Shown here one piece after another: positions 1 through 6,761 of a stretch of DNA of 32,410 nucleotides. Under the pieces are notes generated by a model that was not told the DNA's origin, did not search any database, and saw nothing but the letters and a program-made list of their open reading frames with translations. The stretch comes from Candidatus Terrybacteria bacterium RIFCSPHIGHO2_01_FULL_48_17 (lineage in GTDB: Bacteria; Patescibacteriota; Minisyncoccia; Terrybacterales; 2-01-FULL-58-14). Positions within the stretch are counted from its first letter, which is position 1, and every line of letters starts with the position of its first letter. The DNA is taken from NCBI GenBank assembly GCA_001822835.1, contig MHSS01000009.1:1-32410 (forward strand), written 5' to 3'. The translations under genes and the position numbers were made by a program.

Positions 1-378
1 CTTTTGATGTTGCTCACCACGCCGCACCATGAAAAGAAAAAGGGCACGATTGTACAAACAGAGCTTCTTATGCCAAAACGGACGTTCACACTTTTTGTTG
101 CCAAACAGGCGTTTGCTTCTTTTGGAACGCTTGCCATCACTTTTTCCATATCGCTTGCGAACGTCTCGCTGGTTAACGCAACCGAGGGCGTAAAGTACGC
201 GTTTTTATTTTGTATGGTGATTCTTTTGTCGATTCGTTTCCCCCACATTTTGCGTGAAGACCTTGCCGGATCGTCGCTCGGGGCAAAAATAGCAGGAATA
301 GTTTTTGTGGGGATGGGCCTTGCGTTTCTCGCATTGCCCGACCCCGTAGATTTCGTGAAGCGCATTTTTCTCCTATGA
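1..378 (+). CDS. C-terminal part of a multipass membrane protein, possibly DMT/EamA-like
   Basis: The reading frame is open to the left edge, so the gene begins outside the window. About 125 C-terminal residues are visible. A hydrophilic Lys-rich segment is followed by hydrophobic stretches consistent with three membrane helices (around FASFGTLAITFSISLANVSL, YAFLFCMVILLSI and IAGIVFVGMGLAFLAL). The spacing of the helices and the small-residue-rich last helix resemble the C-terminal half of drug/metabolite transporters (EamA), but no diagnostic motif is visible, so family and substrate are guesses. The stop codon overlaps the next start in an ATGA arrangement at 375-378, so the gene is probably co-transcribed and translationally coupled with the two glycoside hydrolases that follow. 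That context would suit a transporter working with sugar-cleaving enzymes. Confidence 0.5.
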   Translation, partial: LLMLLTTPHHEKKKGTIVQTELLMPKRTFTLFVAKQAFASFGTLAITFSISLANVSLVNATEGVKYAFLFCMVILLSIRFPHILREDLAGSSLGAKIAGIVFVGMGLAFLALPDPVDFVKRIFLL

Positions 379-1409
379 AAAAGTTTTTGAGGATATTGAA
401 GCGCCTAGCCCTCGTGTTCCTCATTTTGTGCATCCTTGCCATTATCGCGCTTGCCGCATTAAGCCGCGGGCCGTGGGATCAAAAAATTTTAGAAAGCGAG
501 CGCCAATGGGGCATAACATTTTCCACAATTTATACAAGACAGCTTGAGCTTCCTGTCGAGGAAACACACCTTGCCCTTTTGGACGAGCTTGCAGTCAAGC
601 GCATTCGGCTTCCGGTGTATTGGCCGGAAGTGGAAGAGCGTGAGGGGGTATTCGATTTTTCTTTATACGATTGGTTTTTGGATCGCGCAGAAGAGCGTGG
701 CGTTTCGGTAATTTTGACTATCGGAAGAAGGGTGCCGCGTTGGCCAGAATGCCATGTGCCTGAATGGGCGCGGGAGTTGTCGGAACAGGAGCAACAGCAA
801 AGGATACTTTCTTTGCTTGAGGCGGAAATTAGGCATTTTCAGGAAAGGCGCAGCATTTGGGCATGGCAAGTTGAAAACGAACCCTTCATACTCTTTTTTG
901 GCGAATGCCCCAAGGCCGATAAAGAGTTTTTTTCAAGAGAAGTTGCGTTTGTCCGCGGGCTGGATCCTGCGCGCCCGATTATTGTAAGCGATTCTGGCGA
1001 GTTGTCGCTCTGGTATGAGGCGGCGCGCTATTCCGACATTTTCGCAACGACGATGTATCGAGTCGTTCCCACGCTTGACCAAAAGGACTTCACAACTTGG
1101 CATATTCCCGCATGGTTTTATACAAAGAAAGCAAATCTTGTGCATCGCATAACGCCGCTCAAAGACGTTATGGTGATTGAATTGCAAGCGGAGCCCTGGG
1201 CGCAACTGCGCCAGGTTCAATTACTTCCTTTTATCGAGCAATTTCGTTCATTCGACACGGCTCGTTTCCATGACAACATCCGCTATGTTCGCGAAACCAA
1301 TTTCAAAGAGGTGTATCTTTGGGGCGCCGAGTGGTGGTACTGGGCAAAATTGCATAACCATCCCGAGTTTTGGAATATCGCAAAGCTATTGTTTAACGGA
1401 AAGATATGA
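375..1409 (+). CDS. Membrane-anchored glycoside hydrolase, clan GH-A TIM barrel
   Basis: The 344-residue protein has an N-terminal membrane anchor (residues about 9-28) after a basic start, then a barrel-like domain that should lie outside the cell. The fold is suggested by IRLPVYWPEVE and WAWQVENEP, where Glu169 in the Asn-Glu-Pro context is the likely acid/base. Glu269 in VIELQAEPW is the likely nucleophile near the end of strand 7. This Glu/Glu pair is typical of clan GH-A families such as GH5 and GH42. The substrate cannot be read from the sequence. The gene overlaps its upstream neighbour by four bases and the downstream GH1 gene by four bases, so the three form one operon. A non-catalytic or transglycosylating role is possible but both key acids are present. 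Confidence 0.75.
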   Translation: MKKFLRILKRLALVFLILCILAIIALAALSRGPWDQKILESERQWGITFSTIYTRQLELPVEETHLALLDELAVKRIRLPVYWPEVEEREGVFDFSLYDWFLDRAEERGVSVILTIGRRVPRWPECHVPEWARELSEQEQQQRILSLLEAEIRHFQERRSIWAWQVENEPFILFFGECPKADKEFFSREVAFVRGLDPARPIIVSDSGELSLWYEAARYSDIFATTMYRVVPTLDQKDFTTWHIPAWFYTKKANLVHRITPLKDVMVIELQAEPWAQLRQVQLLPFIEQFRSFDTARFHDNIRYVRETNFKEVYLWGAEWWYWAKLHNHPEFWNIAKLLFNGKI

Positions 1410-2581
1410 ACCAATTTCCTGAAAACTTTCTTTTTGGTGCCGCAACCTCCGCTCATCAGGTGGAGGGGAACAATGCGTATTCTGATTGGTGGGAATTTGA
1501 GAGAATTCAAAAGCTTGATCCTTCTGGGGCCGCATGTGACCATTGGAATCGGTTTCGCGAAGATTTTGATCTCGCAAGGGCCCTGGGACACAATGCCCAT
1601 CGTTTTTCTATTGAGTGGGCGCATATTGAGCCGCGGGAAGGGGAATGGGATGGGTTTGCGCTCTCACATTATGAAAAGGTTTTGGAGGCGTTGCGCGAAC
1701 GTAATATTATCCCTTTTGTGACGCTGCATCATTTTACGAACCCCGTATGGTTTACAAAGAAGGGGGGATGGGAGCGCAACGACGCTGCGGAACGTTTTGC
1801 ACGATACGTTGAACACGTCATAGAGCGCCTTGCGCCAAAAGCGAGTTTTTGGATGCCGATTAACGAACCCTGGGTGTTAGTATCAAACGGCTGGCTTGCG
1901 AAAAAGTGGCCGCCTGGGAAAAGAAGTTTTATTGGGGCATGGCGCGCGTGGCATAACCTTCTTGATGCACACAAAAAAGCATACGGAGTTATTAAGCGCT
2001 ACGCCCCAAATTCCAAGGTGGGATTTAATGTAGCATATGCGGCATTTCGTCCGACCGGACGGAAGAATCCCCTTGATAAGTTTGCCACGACTCTTGCGCG
2101 CTACCAGGATACGACCGCAATGCTCAACCGCGTAAAATATTTTATGGATTTTATCGGACTTAATTACTATAGAGGTTTTTCTGTTTCTGCTATTCCTCCT
2201 TTTATCAAAGAGCTTGGTGAACGAAAAACTGATCTTGGGTGGGGCATCTATCCTCAAGGATTAGGACAGGCGCTGCATGAACTTTGGCATTATCAAAAAC
2301 CGCTCTATATTACGGAAAACGGCCTTGCTGATGCTAATGACTCACAGCGACCGCGATTCCTTACGGATCATCTTAAGCAGGTACTAGACGCATTGCATGA
2401 TGGCATTGATGTACGGGGATATTTCCATTGGTCGTTACTTGATAATTTTGAATGGGCAGATGGTTTTTCTCCGCGTTTTGGTCTTGTGGCGGTAGATTAT
2501 CAAACCCAAAAGCGCACTCCTCGCCCAAGTGCCTATCTATACCGAGATATTATTCAATCCCATCGTCTTTCTGTTTCCTAA
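1406..2581 (+). CDS. GH1 family beta-glycosidase
   Basis: This is a 391-residue glycoside hydrolase family 1 enzyme that should release a terminal beta-linked sugar from a glycoside or oligosaccharide in the cytoplasm. The N-terminus FLFGAATSAHQVEG is the GH1 signature. Glu154 in INEPW is the acid/base and Glu304 in YITENG is the nucleophile. HWSLLDNFEWADGF near the C-terminus is the usual aglycone and substrate-binding segment. At 391 residues it is shorter than the usual 440-480, so some loops are reduced, but the barrel looks complete. There is no signal peptide. It starts in an ATGA overlap with the membrane-anchored hydrolase, which suggests that the upstream enzyme acts outside the cell and this one acts on imported products. 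Confidence 0.93.
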   Translation: MNQFPENFLFGAATSAHQVEGNNAYSDWWEFERIQKLDPSGAACDHWNRFREDFDLARALGHNAHRFSIEWAHIEPREGEWDGFALSHYEKVLEALRERNIIPFVTLHHFTNPVWFTKKGGWERNDAAERFARYVEHVIERLAPKASFWMPINEPWVLVSNGWLAKKWPPGKRSFIGAWRAWHNLLDAHKKAYGVIKRYAPNSKVGFNVAYAAFRPTGRKNPLDKFATTLARYQDTTAMLNRVKYFMDFIGLNYYRGFSVSAIPPFIKELGERKTDLGWGIYPQGLGQALHELWHYQKPLYITENGLADANDSQRPRFLTDHLKQVLDALHDGIDVRGYFHWSLLDNFEWADGFSPRFGLVAVDYQTQKRTPRPSAYLYRDIIQSHRLSVS

Positions 2582-2615
2582 GGCCCTCTTTTCTCTTCAT
2601 TGTGGATAACTTATT

Positions 2616-2642
2616 TTGTTTGTTTTTCATTTGTTCTATACT
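2616..2642 (+). promoter_or_regulatory. Putative promoter of the secreted helical protein gene
   Basis: A good -10 box TATACT (2637-2642) lies 12 bases before the ATG at 2655, with a weaker TTGTTT (2616-2621) 15 bases upstream. Transcription would start around 2649, leaving about six bases of leader and no Shine-Dalgarno site. Confidence 0.45.
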
Positions 2643-2654
2643 TAAAAAGAAGCT

Positions 2655-3272
2655 ATGTCTTTTTTGCTTTCAGCTGGAATAACAGCCGCAGTAGTATTTT
2701 CAGCTCTTGCTCCGAGCGTCTCTTTCGGCTTGGGTCATGTTGTTGCGGCACAGACAGATGATGGAGCTACGAATTCACAATCGTTGCGCCAGCGCATTGA
2801 AGAGCGTCGAGAGGCATTGCAAGCGCAAGCACAAGAGCGGCGGGCAGCGTTGGATGAGCGGCGCAGAGAACGAATTTCCAACTTTTTTGAAAAAATGACG
2901 GTTCGTTTGGACATTCTGTTTAGAAATCTTGACCGTTTTGAGGCGCGTATCGAATCCCTCGTGGATAAATTTGAGGAGAAGGGGAAGGACGTTACGGTCG
3001 TGCGCGAAAAACTTGCCCAAGCCCATACCGAAAGCGACGAGGCAAAAGCCGCATATGCCCTTTTGAAAGATGCTTTTGCCGTTATGCTTGAAGCAGACCA
3101 TCCGCGGGAGGCATTCGCAGATGTTCGTGAGGCGCTTAAGAATTTAAAACAAGAACTTCGCCAAACGCATCTTTCGTTCGTCGGGGTGTTGCGGGAGCTT
3201 AAGGGTGCTTCGGGCGGCGTTTCCTCCCAAGACCAGTCATCTGAAGACGAATCGACTAACGAGGACGAGTAG
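2655..3272 (+). CDS. Secreted or membrane-anchored coiled-coil protein of unknown function
   Basis: The 205-residue protein begins with a hydrophobic export signal (residues about 3-32, ending near GHVVAAQ). A highly charged helical region follows, with Arg/Glu/Ala-rich stretches such as RQRIEERREALQAQAQERR and heptad-like spacing that suggests a coiled coil up to about residue 185. The tail is short, Ser/Asp/Glu-rich and probably disordered. No catalytic motif is visible. Small exported helical proteins of this kind are common in CPR genomes, but I cannot assign a named function. A stop codon lies just upstream in frame, so this ATG is the first possible one. It is followed after nine bases by a second small envelope protein, and the two are likely co-expressed. 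Confidence 0.75.
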   Translation: MSFLLSAGITAAVVFSALAPSVSFGLGHVVAAQTDDGATNSQSLRQRIEERREALQAQAQERRAALDERRRERISNFFEKMTVRLDILFRNLDRFEARIESLVDKFEEKGKDVTVVREKLAQAHTESDEAKAAYALLKDAFAVMLEADHPREAFADVREALKNLKQELRQTHLSFVGVLRELKGASGGVSSQDQSSEDESTNEDE

Positions 3273-3281
3273 CTCGGATAA

Positions 3282-3578
3282 ATGCTTATGCCAGATTTTA
3301 TGCAACGAAGCAATAGATGGGTCATTGGCGCGCTGCTTGCAATTATCGTGGCGCTTTTCAGCGCGCTGTTTGTTGAGTTGATATACCCCGGCCAAGTGCT
3401 TCAAAGGGCGCTCGAGCGCGTTCCCTTAATTCCCTCTCAACAACCCGTTACTCCAGAAACAGAACTTGGGCAGCTTGAAGGACAGCTTAATGACGAGCAA
3501 ACGAATTTTGAACAAGAAGGGGTACAGATGGATCAACAACTGGAAAGTATTGATATGGAATTAGAAGGGCTTCCATAA
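3282..3578 (+). CDS. Small single-pass membrane protein with acidic tail
   Basis: The 98-residue protein has one strong transmembrane helix (residues about 14-34, VIGALLAIIVALFSALFVEL). After it come a Pro-containing linker and a Gln/Glu/Asp-rich helical tail with probable coiled-coil character. I do not recognise a family. It starts nine bases after the stop of the helical exported protein, and a hairpin terminator follows it at 3608-3629, so the two genes form a short envelope unit. Two further Met codons (residues 3 and 7) could be the true start. The tail probably faces the outside and could be a partner of the neighbouring coiled-coil protein; this is inference from adjacency only. Confidence 0.65.
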   Translation: MLMPDFMQRSNRWVIGALLAIIVALFSALFVELIYPGQVLQRALERVPLIPSQQPVTPETELGQLEGQLNDEQTNFEQEGVQMDQQLESIDMELEGLP

Positions 3579-3607
3579 CGTCATGATATAATTTTGGTTT
3601 AAACACG

Positions 3608-3629
3608 ACGGCTTGCCACAAGCCGTTTT
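3608..3629 (+). terminator. Rho-independent terminator, overlapping the pyk promoter
   Basis: A 7-bp stem ACGGCTT/AAGCCGT (3608-3614 with 3620-3626) and a 5-base loop are followed by TTTT. It sits 30 bases after the small membrane protein gene, and its right half is shared with the next promoter. Confidence 0.6.
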
Positions 3630-3640
3630 CATGTTATAAA
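3613..3640 (+). promoter_or_regulatory. Putative pyruvate kinase promoter
   Basis: TTGCCA (3613-3618), a 16-base spacer and TATAAA (3635-3640) are present. The predicted start near 3647 gives a leader of about 30 bases that carries the ribosome-binding site AAAGGAAG before the ATG at 3677. Confidence 0.55.
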
Positions 3641-3676
3641 GAGGGCAGTAATTTGATAAAATTGAAAGGAAGTTGT

Positions 3677-5071
3677 ATGTATCCAAAAATCTTAGCAACT
3701 CTTGGTCCCCACAGCTCCGACGAAAGAACCATTCGCGCAATGTTTGAAGCGGGCTGCGATGCCGTACGCCTAAATTTGGCGCATGATACGCAAGCGGCTC
3801 ACGCGGAACGTATTGCGCGAGTTCGCCAAATTGCAGAGGAATTGCATAAACCCATTGCGATTTTATGCGATTTGGGCGGACCCAAGGCGCGTATCGGAAA
3901 AGTGGCGTCCGGAGCATATCTTAAAGAGGGAAGCGTTTTTTATCTTTCCAAGGCATGCACGCAAGGAAACGAACAGTGCGTGTCAGTTAATTTCCCAAAG
4001 ATTCTTGATGAGCTTCTTGTGGGAATGATTGTGTGGCTGGATGATGGCACCAAGAAGCTTGTGGTAGAGGGTCGGGAAAAAGATATGGTTCGGCTCCGGG
4101 TGCTTGATGGCGGGGAATTACGCGATAACGTTGGCATTGCCGTAGAGGGTCTTACCTTTGGGCTTGACTCGTTTACCCAAAAAGACGAACGCGACCTTTC
4201 TTTTGTCGTAAAGCACGCGGTTGATTTTGTAGCAGTATCGTTTGTGCGCACTCCGCGCGATATCGAACTAGTACGGGAAAAGGTTCCTGCCCAGGGGCCA
4301 TCGCTTATTGCTAAAATCGAAACCCCCCAAGCAGTTGCCAACGCCGAAGGTATCGCTGAGGCGGCTGATGGCATCATGGTTGCTCGCGGCGATTTGGGGT
4401 TAACTCTTCCTTTCGATGAGGTTCCGGCGGTACAGGAGCGCTTGGTAAGGATTTGTTTGCGTGCGGGAAAGCCGGTGATTGTAGCGACGCAAATGCTTGA
4501 GTCGATGATTCGTTCCCCCCGGCCCACGCGGGCGGAAGTTGAAAACGTGGCGCATGCTGCTATGCAAGGGGCAGACGCGTTGATGCTTTCTGCGGAAACC
4601 GCGCGCGGCATTGATCCCGCGCGCGTTGTTGCCACAATGCAAAAAATAGCCGGGCGTTTTGAATACAGATGTCCGCAACAGACCCTCGATTCGTTAGGCC
4701 TTGAGCGGCTTTCCGGGGCCGATACGGTAAGCGCTATGGTGGTGGAAGCAGCGGAAGCGCTTGATGCAAAACTTTTGGTTGCCTTCACCGAAACCGGCAG
4801 GGCAGCGCAGCGCATTGCGCGGTTTCGTCCAAAAAAACAAATCTTGGCGGTATCGCCCAATGAGGCGACAGCCCGGAAACTCGCATTGACCTTTGGTGTT
4901 AAAACAAAAGTGGTTCCTCCGGTGCAGACCATTGAAGAAGCCGTGGAAGTTGCGAAGCATGCAGTGAGAGAGTTGGGGCTTCTAAAGACCGGGGATTGTT
5001 TTTTGATCTCCGCAGGCCGTCCGTTTGGAGCGTCCTCTACAACAAATTCGATGTTGATAGAGTATATATAA
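3677..5071 (+). CDS. pyk: Pyruvate kinase
   Basis: The 464-residue enzyme transfers phosphate from phosphoenolpyruvate to ADP, the last ATP-forming step of glycolysis. Family hallmarks appear in order: KILATLGP at the N-terminus, AVRLNLAH, the CDLGGPKARIG segment that precedes the B domain, and IAKIETPQAV with the catalytic Lys. VARGDLG supplies the Mg-binding acid, and ATQMLESMI with RPTRAEV is the classic signature. The C-terminal domain is complete. An in-frame TTG at 3653 would add eight residues, but ATG 3677 follows AAAGGAAG and fits the predicted promoter, so it is preferred. It is convergent with the aldehyde dehydrogenase gene, with a hairpin between them. Confidence 0.97.
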   Translation: MYPKILATLGPHSSDERTIRAMFEAGCDAVRLNLAHDTQAAHAERIARVRQIAEELHKPIAILCDLGGPKARIGKVASGAYLKEGSVFYLSKACTQGNEQCVSVNFPKILDELLVGMIVWLDDGTKKLVVEGREKDMVRLRVLDGGELRDNVGIAVEGLTFGLDSFTQKDERDLSFVVKHAVDFVAVSFVRTPRDIELVREKVPAQGPSLIAKIETPQAVANAEGIAEAADGIMVARGDLGLTLPFDEVPAVQERLVRICLRAGKPVIVATQMLESMIRSPRPTRAEVENVAHAAMQGADALMLSAETARGIDPARVVATMQKIAGRFEYRCPQQTLDSLGLERLSGADTVSAMVVEAAEALDAKLLVAFTETGRAAQRIARFRPKKQILAVSPNEATARKLALTFGVKTKVVPPVQTIEEAVEVAKHAVRELGLLKTGDCFLISAGRPFGASSTTNSMLIEYI

Positions 5072-5074
5072 CAT

Positions 5075-5093
5075 AGCCGCCCCTCGGGCGGCT
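5075..5093 (+). terminator. Hairpin terminator after pyk
   Basis: A perfect 8-bp GC-rich stem AGCCGCCC/GGGCGGCT with loop CTC lies three bases after the pyk stop codon, followed by a short T-rich stretch. The same 18-base hairpin recurs at 20401-20418. Confidence 0.65.
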
Positions 5094-5136
5094 CATCGTT
5101 TTCGTGTCCTGAACCCCGTCCCCTGTATCCTGTTTT

Positions 5137-6657
5137 CTATTTCTTTCCCAACGATTGTGGCAGCACCACCTCTTTGCCAAAATTGATAGTTGCGGCAATC
5201 GTATGCGTAACATGCGGCAAAATTCCTGCACCCGATGGCTTATTATTGCCGGAGCGTTTCAGCCCCCCAAAGGGTAGTTGTACTTCCGCCCCAACGCTTG
5301 AAAGATTTGCATATCGCACTCCAATTTCAGAAGTCAGGGTAATAAAATCAAACACCTCTTCAAAATCGTTCGATACAATTGCACCCGCCAAACCGTAAGG
5401 AGTATCGTTGTGGATTTTAAATGCTTGGCGCCACTGGCCAGAACGATAGGGGATGATGGCAATGTGCGGTCCAAAAACCTCTTCTTGAGTAGGCAGAAAC
5501 CTTGAGTTATATTTATCAACGCGATAGATAAAAGGCGTTAAAAAATTCCCGTGCCGCAACATGCCTTTGCGTGCGCGTGCCCCGTCAAGTAAAATCGTGA
5601 TTCCAGATCTTTCTATTTTGGCAGCCCTTCGTACCATTGCATTGAATCGTTCAACCTTCTTGAGCCCATTTTCATTGATCATTGGCCCCATGGTTGTTTC
5701 TGGGGAAAGGGGATTGCCGACTCGTATCGTTCGTTTGGTTTCTGCAACAAAGCGTGCGGTAAATTCATCCGCAATTTCTTCGTCCACGATAAATCGAGAG
5801 GCAGAAACACATCGCTGCCCCGTTGTTTTATAAGCGCCTTTCAGTGCCGCATCCACAGCAATATCCATATTTGCGCTTTTGGTGATTACAATTCCGGCTT
5901 TGCCACCCGCTTCAGTCGCGCAGAGTTTTCCTAAGCGAATGCTCTCTGTTTGGATCCAAGTTGCGGCCCCAAACGATCCGGTAAAGACGATATTTTTTAT
6001 TGCACGATGCCGAACCAATGCTTTCCCGGTTTGCGCATTGCCATGCACAAGATTAAATACTCCTTTTGGAAATTTTACGCGCGATGCAATTTCTGCCAAT
6101 TTTTGCCCGCAAAGCGGCGTATCTTCAGATGGTTTAAATACCACGGTGTTTCCGGCAACTAACGCAATGGCCCACGTCCACGTGGGAATGGCGATAGGGA
6201 AGTTCCACGGAGAGATAGATGCCGTAGGCCCAATTGGCACGCGGAGGGTAAAGGCAAATTTTTTCGGTACTTCCGATGGGATAATATTTCCTATGGCGTT
6301 ACGCCCGAACGATGCGGCATATTCGAGCATATGGCGCGCCTCAACCACATCCGCCCGCGCTTCGGCGAGGGCTTTTCCCGATTCCTGTGCGACAATTCGC
6401 GCAAGCCCTTTTTCGTTACGTTCGACCTCCTGTCCAAATTTTTTAAGATAGTCAGCGCGCACCGGCCATGGCGTGCGCGACCATAAAGGGTATGCGGTAC
6501 GTGCAGCTTCACACGCAGCATTCACAGTTTTTCTATCGCTTTGGGGAAACGACCCGAGCACCTTTCTTCGGTCGGCGGGGTTTTTTGAAAAAAAACGCTT
6601 CCCTCGAAACGAGATAAAGTTTCCGTTTATGAAATTTTCGAACCGTTTTTGTGTCAC
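5137..6657 (-). CDS. NAD(P)-dependent aldehyde dehydrogenase
   Basis: The 506-residue protein spans the full aldehyde dehydrogenase fold and should oxidise an aldehyde to its acid. SPWNFPIAIPTW and FKPSEDTP form the cofactor-binding region. FTGSFG is the Rossmann loop and the Glu in TEAGGKAG is the general base. The catalytic Cys is in GQRCVSASR, and EEVFGPHIAI and LPFGGLKRSG complete the family signature. The usual Glu-Leu-Gly-Gly appears here as Glu-Ala-Gly-Gly. The substrate is not clear; succinate-semialdehyde and related dehydrogenases are the nearest guesses. The start is GTG at 6657: the promoter lies so close upstream that the mRNA would have almost no leader. It is convergent with pyk and separated from the next minus-strand gene by a hairpin. 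Confidence 0.92.
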   Translation of the reverse strand: MTQKRFENFINGNFISFRGKRFFSKNPADRRKVLGSFPQSDRKTVNAACEAARTAYPLWSRTPWPVRADYLKKFGQEVERNEKGLARIVAQESGKALAEARADVVEARHMLEYAASFGRNAIGNIIPSEVPKKFAFTLRVPIGPTASISPWNFPIAIPTWTWAIALVAGNTVVFKPSEDTPLCGQKLAEIASRVKFPKGVFNLVHGNAQTGKALVRHRAIKNIVFTGSFGAATWIQTESIRLGKLCATEAGGKAGIVITKSANMDIAVDAALKGAYKTTGQRCVSASRFIVDEEIADEFTARFVAETKRTIRVGNPLSPETTMGPMINENGLKKVERFNAMVRRAAKIERSGITILLDGARARKGMLRHGNFLTPFIYRVDKYNSRFLPTQEEVFGPHIAIIPYRSGQWRQAFKIHNDTPYGLAGAIVSNDFEEVFDFITLTSEIGVRYANLSSVGAEVQLPFGGLKRSGNNKPSGAGILPHVTHTIAATINFGKEVVLPQSLGKK

Positions 6658-6665
6658 CGTTTTTA

Positions 6666-6695
6666 TTCTAAGCGCGTTGGATGGGGGGCGTCAAA
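6666..6695 (-). promoter_or_regulatory. Putative promoter of the aldehyde dehydrogenase gene
   Basis: Read on the minus strand: TTGACG (6690-6695), an 18-base spacer and TAGAAT (6666-6671). The start site near 6659 falls about two bases before the GTG start codon, which implies a leaderless transcript. Confidence 0.55.
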
Positions 6696-6701
6696 TGAGA
6701 A

Positions 6702-6733
6702 TGCCGCACCCAAAAAGTGCGGCATGTTTTTTA
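6702..6733. terminator. Strong hairpin between two minus-strand genes
   Basis: A 9-bp stem ATGCCGCAC/GTGCGGCAT with a 7-base loop lies just downstream of the degenerate AAA+ gene, so it should end that transcript. The clean T-run (6728-6733) is on the plus strand, however, where no upstream gene is visible. On the minus strand the tail is only moderately T-rich. Confidence 0.6.
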
Positions 6734-6761
6734 CTTCGCGTGTTATTGTGAAATTTCGTAT

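Noticed and set aside
2735-3325. 196-codon minus-strand frame opposite the helical exported protein
   Set aside because: The composition is low complexity (Ser/Arg) and mirrors the coding strand; it has no start signals.
3940-4932. Long open frame on the minus strand opposite pyk (330 codons)
   Set aside because: It is the shadow of a clear pyruvate kinase. The translation is Ser/Thr/Arg-rich with no family features.
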